A stretch of DNA of 64,000 nucleotides from Mycobacteroides chelonae (GTDB taxonomy: Bacteria; Actinomycetota; Actinomycetes; Mycobacteriales; Mycobacteriaceae): positions 496,001 to 560,000 of the forward strand of contig JACHLF010000001.1 of NCBI GenBank assembly GCA_014204435.1. The letters run 5' to 3'. A program made the position numbers and the translations under genes. Positions 1 through 8,603 of this stretch are shown here, piece after piece; position 1 is the stretch's first letter, and each line of letters begins with the position of its first letter. The notes below the pieces were generated by a model. The model did no database searches. It was not told the DNA's origin and worked only from the letters and a program-made list of their open reading frames with translations.

Positions 1-1
1 A

Positions 2-1021
2 GAGGGCGCCGACGGGATATGGCGGGTATCGACCAAGACCACCGGCCGCTGGGTGCGTAAGCGCCGGAAGACTTACACGGCCCAGCACGTGGTGCTGGCC
101 GCCGGCACGTGGGGCACCCAGAACCTGTTGTTCAAGATGAAGGACGAGGGTCTGCTGCCCAAGCTGTCGCAGCGTCTGGGCGTATTGACCCGCACCAACT
201 CCGAATCCATCGTCGGTGCGGGCCGATTGGAGTACAAGGACGATCTGGACCTCACCCATGGTGTGGCCATCACGTCTTCGTTCCACCCGACCAGCGATAC
301 GCATATCGAGCCGGTGCGGTACGGCAAGGGCTCCAACGCGATGGGTCTGCTGCAGACCCTGATGACCGACGGTGACGGCGAGAAGTCGCGGTGGCGTCAG
401 CTCATCGAGGCCGCGCGTGCGGATCCGCGGGGCACCCTGCGCATGCTGAACGTGACGCAGTGGAGCGAGCGGACCGTCATCGCACTGGTCATGCAGCACC
501 TGGACAACTCAATCACCACCTTCACCAAGAAGACACTGTTCTGGCGGCGTCTGGACAGCAAGCAGGGTCACGGCGAGCCCAACCCCACCTGGATCCCGGC
601 GGGTAACGAGGCCACCCGGCGACTTGCCGCCAAGATCGACGGGGTGGCCGGTGGCACCTGGGGTGAGCTGTTCAACATTCCGCTCACCGCGCATTTCCTG
701 GGTGGGGCCGTTATCGGGACGAGCCCGGAGGACGGTGTCATCGATCCCTATCACCGGGTCTATGGCTACCCGACCATGTACGTCGTGGACGGTGCGGCAA
801 TCTCGGCGAACTTGGGTGTCAACCCGTCGCTGAGTATCACCGCGCAGGCCGAGCGGGCGGCGTCGTTGTGGCCCAACAAGGGCGAGACGGATCTGCGCCC
901 GCAGCAGGGTCTGCCGTATCAGCGGATGGCGCCGGTGCCGCCGGCGCACCCGGTGGTGCCGGCAGGTGCACCCGGTGCATTGCGCAGTCTGCCGATCGAA
1001 CCGGTGCGGTCGGTCAGCTAG
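2..1021 (+). CDS. choD: GMC-family oxidoreductase, cholesterol oxidase ChoD-like (5' truncated by window edge)
   Basis: Frame 2 is open from the window edge, so only the C-terminal ~340 residues are visible. The segment LAAGTWGTQ is the typical late part of the flavin-binding fold of GMC oxidoreductases. AHFLGGAVIG and the end region YVVDGAAISANLG, NPSLSITAQAERAA match the conserved C-terminal catalytic/FAD-closing part of cholesterol-oxidase-type members. Family knowledge: FAD-dependent oxidation of a hydroxyl, with ChoD the usual mycobacterial name. The position directly before guaA agrees with mycobacterial guaB2-guaB3-choD-guaA order. Whether cholesterol is the real substrate cannot be told from sequence. 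Confidence 0.85.
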   Translation, partial: EGADGIWRVSTKTTGRWVRKRRKTYTAQHVVLAAGTWGTQNLLFKMKDEGLLPKLSQRLGVLTRTNSESIVGAGRLEYKDDLDLTHGVAITSSFHPTSDTHIEPVRYGKGSNAMGLLQTLMTDGDGEKSRWRQLIEAARADPRGTLRMLNVTQWSERTVIALVMQHLDNSITTFTKKTLFWRRLDSKQGHGEPNPTWIPAGNEATRRLAAKIDGVAGGTWGELFNIPLTAHFLGGAVIGTSPEDGVIDPYHRVYGYPTMYVVDGAAISANLGVNPSLSITAQAERAASLWPNKGETDLRPQQGLPYQRMAPVPPAHPVVPAGAPGALRSLPIEPVRSVS

Positions 1022-1053
1022 GACCGCCCGCGAGCGGGGGTACCTCCCACGTG

Positions 1054-1069
1054 TGGGGGCGCGCCCCCA
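1054..1069. repeat. 16-bp perfect GC palindrome between choD and guaA
   Basis: TGGGGGCGCGCCCCCA is a perfect palindrome lying in the 67-bp gap between the choD-like stop and guaA. No T-run follows. It could act as a Rho-independent-like hairpin for choD or simply sit upstream of the guaA -10 element. Confidence 0.5.
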
Positions 1070-1076
1070 TCGCCAC

Positions 1077-1082
1077 TAAACT
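1077..1082 (+). promoter_or_regulatory. Putative -10 element for leaderless guaA mRNA
   Basis: TAAACT (fits TANNNT) is separated by exactly six bases from the guaA GTG at 1089, and no Shine-Dalgarno sequence precedes that GTG. Together these suggest that transcription starts on the GTG and that guaA is leaderless, a common arrangement in mycobacteria. This is inference from spacing only. Confidence 0.5.
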
Positions 1083-1088
1083 AAGCCG

Positions 1089-2669
1089 GTGGCGCAAACG
1101 GAGCAGCACGGCGACCGACCGGTACTGGTCATCGATTTCGGGGCACAGTACGCGCAGCTGATCGCGCGTCGCGTGCGTGAGGCACGGGTGTTCTCGGAGG
1201 TGATCCCGCACTCGGCGAGCATCGACGAGATCAAGGAGCGTAACCCTCGGGCCATCGTGCTGTCCGGTGGTCCGTCGAGTGTCTACGAAGAGGGCGCCCC
1301 CCAGCTCGACCCCGCCGTTTTCGATCTGGATGTTCCGGTCTTCGGCATCTGCTACGGCTTCCAGGCCATGGCACAGGTGCTGGGCGGAACCGTCGCGCAT
1401 ACCGGTACCAGCGAGTACGGTCGCACCGAGCTGAAGGTTACGGGCGGGGATCTGCACGAGGGCCTGCCCGGCGTTCAGCCGGTGTGGATGAGCCACGGCG
1501 ATGCGGTTACCGAAGCGCCGCAGGGCTTTACCGTCGTTGCCAGCAGTGAGGGCGCTCCCGTGGCGGCGTTCGAGAACCGCGCGCGGCGCCTGGCCGGGGT
1601 GCAGTATCACCCCGAGGTGCTGCACTCGCCGCACGGTCAGCAGATACTCAGCCGCTTTCTGCACGAGTTCGCGGGCATCGAATCCGCCTGGACGGCGGCC
1701 AATATCGCCGAGACGCTGATCGAGCAGGTCCGCACGCAGATCGGCGACGGGCGCGCGCTGTGCGCGCTGTCGGGTGGCGTGGATTCCGCGGTGGCGGCCG
1801 CGCTGGTGCAACGCGCGATCGGGGACAGGCTCACCTGCGTCTTCGTCGACCACGGTCTGCTGCGCAGCGGCGAGCGGGCGCAGGTGGAGCACGATTTCGT
1901 CGCGGCGACCGGCGCCACGCTGGTGACCGTCGACGCCTCGGAGACCTTCCTGGGTGAGCTGGCCGGAGTGACGGACCCGGAGACCAAGCGCAAAATCATT
2001 GGCCGCGAGTTCATCCGGTCGTTCGAGGGAGCCGTCTCCGATGTCGTCGGTGATTCGCGACGCGACGACACTGCGGGAATCGAGTTCCTGGTGCAGGGCA
2101 CGCTGTATCCGGATGTCGTCGAGTCGGGTGGTGGCAGCGGTACGGCCAACATCAAGAGTCACCACAACGTAGGTGGGCTTCCCGAGGATCTGACCTTCAC
2201 CCTCGTGGAACCGTTGCGGCTGCTCTTCAAGGACGAGGTCCGCGCGGTGGGCCGCGAATTGGGCCTGCCCGAGGAAATCGTCGGCCGCCAGCCTTTCCCG
2301 GGGCCGGGTCTGGCCATCAGGATCGTCGGTGAGGTCACTCCCGACCGGTTGGACACCCTGCGCCGTGCCGATGCCATTGCGCGCGAGGAGCTTACCGCCG
2401 CCGGTCAGGATCGCAACATCTGGCAGTGCCCGGTGGTGCTGTTGGCCGACGTGCGTTCGGTCGGGGTGCAGGGTGACGGACGCACGTACGGGCATCCCAT
2501 CGTGCTGCGGCCGGTGTCCAGTGAGGACGCGATGACCGCGGACTGGACTCGCTTGCCCTACGAAGTGCTGGAGCGGATCTCGACTCGGATCACCAACGAG
2601 GTCCCCGAGGTGAACCGGGTGGTGCTGGACATCACCAGCAAGCCGCCCGGCACTATCGAATGGGAGTGA
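1089..2669 (+). CDS. guaA: GMP synthase (glutamine-hydrolysing)
   Basis: Converts XMP to GMP using ATP and glutamine, the last step of de novo GMP synthesis. All family parts are present in 526 residues. The N-terminal class I glutamine amidotransferase has its nucleophile Cys88 in GICYGFQ and the HPE motif in QYHPEV. The ATP-pyrophosphatase P-loop is [10 protein letters not shown] near residue 230. The C-terminal dimerisation domain ends in KPPGTIEWE. The GTG start gives the normal N-terminus, and an upstream -10 hexamer suggests a leaderless mRNA. It follows the choD-like gene as in other mycobacteria and converges on a small membrane-protein operon. Confidence 0.98.
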   Translation: MAQTEQHGDRPVLVIDFGAQYAQLIARRVREARVFSEVIPHSASIDEIKERNPRAIVLSGGPSSVYEEGAPQLDPAVFDLDVPVFGICYGFQAMAQVLGGTVAHTGTSEYGRTELKVTGGDLHEGLPGVQPVWMSHGDAVTEAPQGFTVVASSEGAPVAAFENRARRLAGVQYHPEVLHSPHGQQILSRFLHEFAGIESAWTAANIAETLIEQVRTQIGDGRALCALSGGVDSAVAAALVQRAIGDRLTCVFVDHGLLRSGERAQVEHDFVAATGATLVTVDASETFLGELAGVTDPETKRKIIGREFIRSFEGAVSDVVGDSRRDDTAGIEFLVQGTLYPDVVESGGGSGTANIKSHHNVGGLPEDLTFTLVEPLRLLFKDEVRAVGRELGLPEEIVGRQPFPGPGLAIRIVGEVTPDRLDTLRRADAIAREELTAAGQDRNIWQCPVVLLADVRSVGVQGDGRTYGHPIVLRPVSSEDAMTADWTRLPYEVLERISTRITNEVPEVNRVVLDITSKPPGTIEWE

Positions 2670-2671
2670 TC

Positions 2672-2711
2672 CGCTAGCTGCGGTTGCGCCGGGTCGGAAC
2701 CGCAGCTAGCG
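2672..2711. terminator. Bidirectional hairpin between convergent guaA and the small membrane protein
   Basis: CGCTAGCTGCGGTT (2672-2685) and AACCGCAGCTAGCG (2698-2711) form a perfect 14-bp inverted repeat with a 12-base loop, immediately after the guaA stop. One arm overlaps the last codons of the gene on the minus strand. No T-run is present, which is usual for mycobacterial terminator-like hairpins between convergent genes. Confidence 0.7.
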
Positions 2712-2961
2712 CAACACCAATGGCGATCGCGATGGTGATCGCGACCCAGCCGAGCAGGTCGCTGTGTATCAGCGCGATGAAGTCTTCGCCGGTGAGGGCC
2801 CAGCCTCCGACGAGCACTGCGATCAGTCCGGACAGTCCAAGAATGATCGATGGCCTGCTCTTCTCATCGTCGGTGGTGGGCAGTGGGGCTTCCGTCTGAT
2901 TCTCCGCTTCGACAGTTGTCTCGGGGACTTCGGTCGCGGGGTCATTGATATTCTCAGACAC
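2674..2961 (-). CDS. Small membrane protein of unknown function
   Basis: A 95-residue protein with an acidic, Thr/Glu-rich N-terminus (about residues 1-35) followed by two hydrophobic stretches (IILGLSGLIAVLVGGWAL and WVAITIAIAIGVALAAV) and a basic C-terminal tail. The GTG at 2961 is chosen because GAGG lies six bases upstream and the start overlaps the stop of the preceding PspC-domain gene by 8 nt, implying translational coupling. A TTG four codons further upstream is possible. I do not recognise a family. The context suggests a role with the PspC/LiaF-like protein in the envelope. Confidence 0.75.
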   Translation of the reverse strand: MSENINDPATEVPETTVEAENQTEAPLPTTDDEKSRPSIILGLSGLIAVLVGGWALTGEDFIALIHSDLLGWVAITIAIAIGVALAAVPTRRNRS

Positions 2962-4126
2962 GTTGCACCTCAATACTTCCTACGTTGACAGTGGCGTTGA
3001 TGGTCAGCATCGGCCCGGCGCCGATGGGTGAGGGCAAACAGTCGAAGCTGCCGACGCTCACCTCACATTTGGTGCGCACGTTCATGGTCGCCGGAACCAG
3101 CACCTGGACATCGCCCATCCCGGCATCGATGTCCACGGTCATGTCGCCGGTGAGTGCGACCTGCGTCAGATCCAGGGTGATGGTGCCGATACCGATCTCG
3201 TAGTAGTCGTCGAGATCGGAAGCTTCTGTGGGGCGGTAGCTTTGATCGCCGACATTGAGAGAAACCTCCAACGGTCCTATCGAGGAGGCCACGATGACGA
3301 ATCCGGCCAGGGGGACGGCGAGCAAGAGTAGTGCGTAACCGCGCCGGAGCCATGCGCCCACCAGCATACCCGCCCCCAGAATGACCAGCGCCGCCGCGCT
3401 GACCACCACCGGCGTTACCCAGCTGCCGCCGAGCAGTCCGATGGCCACGAGCAGCGCACTGACGATGAGCGCGGCGCCAATGGTCACCGGTGCCAGGCGG
3501 GACTTGGGCTTGGCCGGCGGTGCCGGTAGCGGAGTCGGTTCGGGCAGATCCCAGGTGAAGGGCGACATCCCCGGCGGATTCCAGGTCGGAGGGGGCGGGG
3601 GCAGGGGCACCGACAGGGGGTCGGTCTCCGGGTTGGTCAGGCCGACCGGTGCCGTTGCGATGTCGGACTGGTCATCTGTGGTCACGGGTGGTTGATCGGC
3701 AGAAGCTGCCGGGGCCGACGGCGGTTCGGTCTGGCGTTGATAGAGCAGATACCAGCCTCCGAGCAGCACCGCGGCGCTGACGAATCCCCATGGGTCGCGG
3801 TCGGGGTCGATGAACGGCCCGCCGATGAGCAGCAGGACGATGATCCAGAAGACCATCTTGACCTTGGATTCGTGGTACGGCGTGCTGTAGCGGGCGGTGG
3901 GCATCAACAGCCAGCAGACCACGTACATGATGGCACCCGCGCCGCCGAAAAGTGTTGTGACCACGAAAATTACGCGTACAAGCAGCGGGTCCACGTTGTA
4001 GCGGTAGCCGATTCCCGCGGCAACACCGGCGAGCTTGCCGTGTCTGGGCAGTCGCAATGGGCGAGTGCGCCACATGTCTCCCAGCGTGGACGATGGCGTC
4101 CATCGGCTGGTCGTATCGGTGTCCAT
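2954..4126 (-). CDS. PspC-domain membrane protein with LiaF-like C-terminus
   Basis: 390 residues. The PspC domain lies near residues 20-80 (LPRHGKLAGVAAGIGYRYNV, then a transmembrane stretch ending in CWLLMP). A second membrane segment, a Pro-rich cytosolic linker (about 135-200) and further transmembrane helices (about 205-285) follow. The beta-rich C-terminus (DIDAGMGDVQVLVP, NVGSIEVQRV) resembles the DUF2154/LiaF C-terminal domain. Such proteins sense or modulate envelope stress together with LiaRS-type two-component systems. It diverges from exactly such a kinase/regulator pair 121 bp away, so a common regulon is likely. The function is inferred from domains and neighbours. Confidence 0.85.
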   Translation of the reverse strand: MDTDTTSRWTPSSTLGDMWRTRPLRLPRHGKLAGVAAGIGYRYNVDPLLVRVIFVVTTLFGGAGAIMYVVCWLLMPTARYSTPYHESKVKMVFWIIVLLLIGGPFIDPDRDPWGFVSAAVLLGGWYLLYQRQTEPPSAPAASADQPPVTTDDQSDIATAPVGLTNPETDPLSVPLPPPPPTWNPPGMSPFTWDLPEPTPLPAPPAKPKSRLAPVTIGAALIVSALLVAIGLLGGSWVTPVVVSAAALVILGAGMLVGAWLRRGYALLLLAVPLAGFVIVASSIGPLEVSLNVGDQSYRPTEASDLDDYYEIGIGTITLDLTQVALTGDMTVDIDAGMGDVQVLVPATMNVRTKCEVSVGSFDCLPSPIGAGPMLTINATVNVGSIEVQRV

Positions 4127-4247
4127 GACAGCTATGTTGCCCAGCCGCAGGCATATCCGCCATCAGGATTCACCCTGATCTTTGCAATACGGGGTTCAGG
4201 GATAAGCCCGATGCCACGGGGAACTTTGCCATGGCAGTATCGCAGAG

Positions 4248-5489
4248 GTGAGTCCCAGGTTCCGGAATGCGTTCGCCGATGGAAATCGGCTGACCGCCGC
4301 CCCGCCGTTGCGTCGGCGCACCGGTGGGCGAGTGGTGGCCGGTGTCGCCGGAGGACTCGCGGACCATCTCGACGTCCCGGTTTTTCGGGTGCGGTTGGCC
4401 TTCGCGGTACTCGGCGCGGCCAGTGGAATGGGCATCGTGGCGTACGGACTGTTGTGGATGCTGATGCCGCCGGGCGATGACGTCGCAGCCGTCAGTCCTA
4501 CCGACCGCCGGCGGGCAACCGGGCTGCTGCTGTTAAGCCTTGCCGCGCTGATCATCTTGATGTCGACCGTCAGTGGTTCGACGGCGTCGTTGGTCTTCCC
4601 GACCGTGCTCGCGCTGACGGGACTCGCGGTGGTGTGGCGCGAATTCGATGCGCAGGGACCAAGTTTGGCGGTGCTCGGAGCTCCCGGCAGACCGTCGATG
4701 CTCACCTTGGTCCGGGTGATCGCGGGTGCGGCGCTGGTCTTCGGTGGAATCGCGGTGGTGGTTCTGCGCAATGTGGACCTGTCTTCCTTGCGTGACTCAC
4801 TGGTCGCCATCGCAGCCACCCTGGTGGGCGCGGTGTTGTTGACTGTGCCGCTGTGGCTGCGGTTGTGGCGTGCGCTCGGTATCGAGCGCGCCGCCCGCAT
4901 CCGTACCGAGGAGCGCGACGAGATCGCCTCGCATCTGCATGATTCGGTGCTGCAGACGCTGGCGCTGATCCAGAAGCGCACCGACAACCCCAGTGAGGTG
5001 TTGCGCCTGGCGCGCAGCCAGGAGCGGGAACTGCGCAGCTGGCTGTTCTCCTCGGGGGCTTCCTCGGATTCGTCGCTGGCGCAGGAGCTGCGCGCCGTGG
5101 CCGGAGAGGTGGAGGACACGCACACCGTGGTGGTCAGTTCGGTGATCGTCGGTGATGTCGACCTGGCACTGGAGCCGGAGACCGGGCGCGCGTTAGTCGG
5201 GGCCACTCGTGAGGCATTGGTCAACGCTGCCAAGCACTCCGGGCAATCGGACATCAACCTGTATGCCGAGGTGGAGCCCGGTCAGATCAGTGTCTTCGTC
5301 AGGGATCGGGGTAAGGGGTTCGATCCCGAGGAGGTGCCTCAGGATCGGCAGGGCATTGTGCGCTCCATCAAGGCCAGGGTGATGCGCCGGGGCGGGCAGG
5401 TGCAGATCAAGTCGGAGATCGGTAAGGGCACTGAGGTGCGAATCACCATGCCGTACAAGACCAACGACGTCGACGAGAAAGAAGAGTGA
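4248..5489 (+). CDS. PspC-domain sensor histidine kinase (NarL-class)
   Basis: 413 residues. An N-terminal PspC domain (about 15-75: [16 protein letters not shown], ending in LLWMLMPP) is followed by several membrane helices to about residue 210, then a HisKA_3 dimerisation/phosphoacceptor region. In IASHLHDSVLQ, His231 (before Asp) is the likely phosphorylated residue. The HATPase_c domain has its N box at NAAKHSG and a G box at DRGKGF. Starting at GTG 4248, it overlaps its response regulator. CAGTAT lies seven bases before the GTG, compatible with a leaderless mRNA. PspC fused to a kinase opposite a free PspC/LiaF-like protein suggests envelope-stress sensing; the ligand is unknown. Confidence 0.9.
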   Translation: MSPRFRNAFADGNRLTAAPPLRRRTGGRVVAGVAGGLADHLDVPVFRVRLAFAVLGAASGMGIVAYGLLWMLMPPGDDVAAVSPTDRRRATGLLLLSLAALIILMSTVSGSTASLVFPTVLALTGLAVVWREFDAQGPSLAVLGAPGRPSMLTLVRVIAGAALVFGGIAVVVLRNVDLSSLRDSLVAIAATLVGAVLLTVPLWLRLWRALGIERAARIRTEERDEIASHLHDSVLQTLALIQKRTDNPSEVLRLARSQERELRSWLFSSGASSDSSLAQELRAVAGEVEDTHTVVVSSVIVGDVDLALEPETGRALVGATREALVNAAKHSGQSDINLYAEVEPGQISVFVRDRGKGFDPEEVPQDRQGIVRSIKARVMRRGGQVQIKSEIGKGTEVRITMPYKTNDVDEKEE

Positions 5490-6130
5490 TGCTGCGGGTA
5501 TTCCTGGTCGACGATCACGGGGTTTTCCGGTCCGGCGTGCGGGCAGAGCTGGCGGGCGAGTCGGATATCGACATCGTGGGCGAGGCGGGTTCGGTGGCCG
5601 AGGCGGTGGCCGGAATCCGCGCCAGTGCGCCGGATGTGGTGCTACTCGATGTGCACATGCCCGCAGGTGGCGGGGTTGCCGTCATCAACGGGGTCGGTGG
5701 CTCAGGGCCGGTATTTCTTGCGCTCAGTGTGTCCGATGCTGCCGAGGACGTCATTGCGGTGATCAGGGCTGGGGCCAGAGGCTATGTCACCAAGACGATT
5801 TCGGGCAGCGAGCTAGCCGATGCGGTGCGCCGGGTGTCCGGTGGCGATGCGGTATTCAGCCCGCGGTTGGCCGGATTCGTGCTCGATTCGTTTACCGGAC
5901 GGTCGAATACCCCGGAGCCGGCGCTGGATCCGGAGCTGGATTCGTTGACTCCGCGTGAGCTCGAGGTGCTGCGGCTCCTTGCTCGCGGATACACCTACCG
6001 GGAGATCGCCGAGGATCTGGTGATCTCGGTCAAGACGGTGGAGACGCACGCCTCCAATGTGCTGCGTAAGACCCAGCAGTCCAATCGCAACGCGCTGACC
6101 CGGTGGGCGCACACCCGCCAGCTCGACTGA
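5489..6130 (+). CDS. LuxR/NarL-type response regulator
   Basis: 213 residues. The receiver domain has the acidic pocket VDDH near the start, the phosphoacceptor Asp54 in LLDVHMP and the switch Lys in YVTKTISG. The C-terminal LuxR helix-turn-helix is at about 148-205 (LTPRELEVLRLLARG, SVKTVETHASNVLRK). ATG 5489 overlaps the kinase stop in TGATG, and a GTG one codon earlier is also possible. It is the cognate partner of the preceding PspC-domain kinase. Targets probably include the divergent PspC/LiaF-like operon, but no operator was identified. Confidence 0.93.
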   Translation: MLRVFLVDDHGVFRSGVRAELAGESDIDIVGEAGSVAEAVAGIRASAPDVVLLDVHMPAGGGVAVINGVGGSGPVFLALSVSDAAEDVIAVIRAGARGYVTKTISGSELADAVRRVSGGDAVFSPRLAGFVLDSFTGRSNTPEPALDPELDSLTPRELEVLRLLARGYTYREIAEDLVISVKTVETHASNVLRKTQQSNRNALTRWAHTRQLD

Positions 6131-6139
6131 CGCTCTAGG

Positions 6140-6212
6140 TCCGTCGACACGCCGCCTTATGGCGTGCATGTGCGACACGAATCCACCACAGCGCGGCGTG
6201 TCGGCAGACGGA
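6140..6212. repeat. Long imperfect inverted repeat downstream of the response regulator
   Basis: TCCGTC plus GACACGCCGC (6140-6155) pairs with GCGGCGTGTC (6193-6202) and GACGGA (6207-6212), with a four-base bulge. It lies 10 bp after the regulator stop and is a likely transcription end. The right arm contains GCGGCGTGTCGGC, which also occurs at 33949-33961 in another intergenic hairpin. Confidence 0.55.
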
Positions 6213-6280
6213 CTGTCGCTCCTTCCGGCCCGTACCTGCCGCCTTGACGGTTGTCGGGGGCGAGGTGTTTACTCCAGGTA

Positions 6281-6296
6281 TAGAACATATGTTCTA
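6281..6296. promoter_or_regulatory. LexA-binding SOS box for imuA'-imuB
   Basis: TAGAACATATGTTCTA is a perfect 16-bp palindrome matching the mycobacterial SOS box (GAAC-N4-GTTC core). The core GAACATATGTTC is identical to the one upstream of dnaE2 (14901-14912). TATGTT inside the box fits a -10 hexamer whose start point would fall near 6300, so LexA binding would block RNA polymerase directly. Confidence 0.92.
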
Positions 6297-6321
6297 GCCG
6301 AGTATGTCTGGAGGTGCGGTT

Positions 6322-7014
6322 GTGACGGCAGTGGCGGCCGCCGATGCGCAGCTGGTCGACCGTGCTGACCAGCTGCGAAAGCTCCGGCAGCAGATGGCGG
6401 CGATATCGGGGAAGGTGGGCGGGGACAGGTCGGCGGCAGGACGGTTTCAGGACGCCCTGCCGGATTTCCAATCTTTGCTGCCGGGGTCCGAAGCGCTGGC
6501 CAGCTCAATAGGCCACGTGTTGCGACGCGGCACGGTCGCGGTAGCCGACGGGGCTCGATCGCTGCCCCTGGACGTGGTGGCTTCGGTGACTGCGGCGGGT
6601 GGCTACGCCGCGATCGTGGGTATGCCCGATGTGAGTGTATTGGCCGCGGTGGAGCGGGGCGCGGACCTGAGTCGCTTGGCGTTGATACCCCACCCGGGAC
6701 TGAGCGGGGTGGAGGTGGTTTCGGTGCTCATGGACGGCATGGATCTGGTGGTGCTGGGCCTGGGCGGCCGAAGGGTGACCTCGACGTCGGCGCGCGCGAT
6801 AGTGGCCCGGGCGCACAGCAACGGATGCACACTGCTGGCCGTCGACGGGGACTGGGAAGGCGCCACGGTGCGACTGCAGGCGCGGGTGACGGGCTATGAC
6901 GGGATGTCGGCCTGTGGTCTGGGCCGGATCCGCGGGGTGCGGACAGTGGTGCGGGCGCGTGGGCGTGGAGGTCGGGAGGTGTGCGGCAGCCATGGCTCGA
7001 TCAGGTCCGCCTGA
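6322..7014 (+). CDS. imuA': ImuA' (RecA-like accessory factor of the SOS mutasome)
   Basis: 230 residues, with the fold order of the ImuA/RecA-like family: RADQLRKLR near the N-terminus, then [19 protein letters not shown] and a mid-protein VVLGLGGRR segment. No clear Walker A is visible, as expected for ImuA'. Family knowledge: ImuA' and ImuB bring DnaE2 to the replication clamp for damage-induced mutagenesis. The start GTG 6322 is chosen because TGGAGG lies seven bases upstream. ATG 6304 (+6 residues) is in frame but has no ribosome site. Controlled by the LexA box at 6281-6296. Overlaps imuB by 23 nt, as expected for an obligate pair. Confidence 0.9.
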   Translation: MTAVAAADAQLVDRADQLRKLRQQMAAISGKVGGDRSAAGRFQDALPDFQSLLPGSEALASSIGHVLRRGTVAVADGARSLPLDVVASVTAAGGYAAIVGMPDVSVLAAVERGADLSRLALIPHPGLSGVEVVSVLMDGMDLVVLGLGGRRVTSTSARAIVARAHSNGCTLLAVDGDWEGATVRLQARVTGYDGMSACGLGRIRGVRTVVRARGRGGREVCGSHGSIRSA

Positions 7015-8593
7015 AAGGCCGGGAAAAGGAAGGCGCAAAGCGCCACGGGTGCTGGCTATCTGGTGTCCGGACTGGCCGGCGGTGGCCGCCGCGGCGATGG
7101 CTGATCTTCCTGCGACCCGGCCGGTGGCGGTGACTCTGGCCAACAGGGTGACGGCATGCACTGCTGCCGCCCGAGCACGGGGAGTGCGCCGGGGTATGCG
7201 GCGACGCGAGTCTCAAGCACGTTGTCCGCAACTGCATGTGGCGGTGGCCGACGCCGATCGCGACGCACGGTTCTTCGAGCCGATGATCGCCGCGGTGGAC
7301 GATCTGGTTCCGGGGGCCGAGGTCCTCCGTCCCGGATTGATGGCATTGCCGGTAACCGGTGCTGCCCGCTATTTCGGCAGCGAGCAGACCGCGGCGGAGA
7401 GGCTGGCCGATGCGGTATCGGTGGCCGGGGCCGAATGTCAGGTGGGCATCGCCGATCAGATGTCCACGGCGGTGTATGCCGCGCGGCATGCGGCGCTGGT
7501 GCCAGCTGGTGAAGACGCGCGGTTCCTGGCTTCGTTGTCGATCAGGGAGATGGCCGCCGAGCCCAGCCTGTGTCATCCGCAGCGTGAAGACCTGGTGGAT
7601 CTGCTGTGGCGCATGGGTATTCGCACCATAGGGGCTTTCGCCGAGCTGGAGCGCTCGGATGTTGCCTCGCGGTTCGACGATGACGCGGTGCAGGCACACC
7701 GTCATGCGCGGGCGGAACCGCAGCGGCCGCCCGCGGGGCATGCGGTCCCGGCCGAGCTGGGGGTCGAGCTGTCGTGTGATCCGCCGATCGATCGGGTGGA
7801 TGCGGCGGCTTTCGCGGGGCGGACGCTGGCGGTGAATCTGCACGAGAGGCTGTCCTCGGCGGGATTGGCCTGTTCCCGGTTGGCCATTCACGCCGTCACG
7901 GTGGATGGCCAGGAGCTGTCGCGGGTGTGGCGGTGTGCCGAACCGCTCACCGAGGAGGCGACCGCGGACCGGGTGCGTTGGCAGCTTGACGGTTGGCTTG
8001 CTCGCCGCCGGTCTCTGGATGGGCCGGTGGCGATGCTGAGGCTGGAACCGGTCGAGGTGGTGACCGCTGAGGCGTTGCAGCTGACGTTGTGGGGAGCGGT
8101 GGGAGCCGAAGAACGACAGCGGGCACGTCGCGCGCTGACGCGAGTTCAGGATCTGTTGGGAGAGGAGTCGGTACAGGTGGGTGTGATCAGCGGTGGGCGC
8201 GGTCCGGCCGAGCGAATCACCTTGGTGCCCTTAGGGGATGAGCTGAAACCGCGGGCAGACCCCGATGCCCCGTGGCCCGGGAGGTTTCCCGATCCGGCGC
8301 CGGTGGTGTTATCCGATGAACCGGTGGAGTTGTTGGATGTCGACGGAGCGCCGGTGACGGTGACCGGGCGGGGCATGTTCTCGGGGGAACCGGCCAGGGT
8401 TCGTCGCGGCGATGGCGGCTGGGAATTGAGTTGGTGGGCCGGGCCATGGCCGATCGACGAGAGATGGTGGGAGGAGCGGGAGGTTTCGGTGGCGGCGCGA
8501 GCGCAGGTGCTGCTGGAAGACAGGGGTAGGGGCCAGGCGCTGCTCCTGCACTTCCGTAGGCAGCGTTGGTATGTGGAGGGCGTATATGAATGA
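6992..8593 (+). CDS. imuB: ImuB, catalytically inactive Y-family polymerase homologue (clamp-binding hub)
   Basis: 533 residues from ATG 6992 (GGGAGG 12 nt upstream), overlapping imuA' by 23 nt. The N-terminus [15 protein letters not shown] aligns with the first catalytic motif of Y-family polymerases but lacks the first acidic residue. The position of the usual SxDE motif reads [14 protein letters not shown] without acids, so polymerase activity is not expected. QLTLWG at residues 363-368 is a good beta-clamp binding motif; the M. tuberculosis protein has QLPLWG there (recalled). Role: links the sliding clamp, ImuA' and DnaE2 during SOS mutagenesis. The first gene downstream is on the opposite strand 10 bp away. 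Confidence 0.95.
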   Translation: MARSGPPERPGKGRRKAPRVLAIWCPDWPAVAAAAMADLPATRPVAVTLANRVTACTAAARARGVRRGMRRRESQARCPQLHVAVADADRDARFFEPMIAAVDDLVPGAEVLRPGLMALPVTGAARYFGSEQTAAERLADAVSVAGAECQVGIADQMSTAVYAARHAALVPAGEDARFLASLSIREMAAEPSLCHPQREDLVDLLWRMGIRTIGAFAELERSDVASRFDDDAVQAHRHARAEPQRPPAGHAVPAELGVELSCDPPIDRVDAAAFAGRTLAVNLHERLSSAGLACSRLAIHAVTVDGQELSRVWRCAEPLTEEATADRVRWQLDGWLARRRSLDGPVAMLRLEPVEVVTAEALQLTLWGAVGAEERQRARRALTRVQDLLGEESVQVGVISGGRGPAERITLVPLGDELKPRADPDAPWPGRFPDPAPVVLSDEPVELLDVDGAPVTVTGRGMFSGEPARVRRGDGGWELSWWAGPWPIDERWWEEREVSVAARAQVLLEDRGRGQALLLHFRRQRWYVEGVYE

Positions 8594-8603
8594 CGGACGG
8601 AAG

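Noticed and set aside
1014..2495. 493-codon open frame on the minus strand opposite guaA
   Set aside because: GC-rich third-position shadow of guaA; residue content is random-like and no family motif is present.
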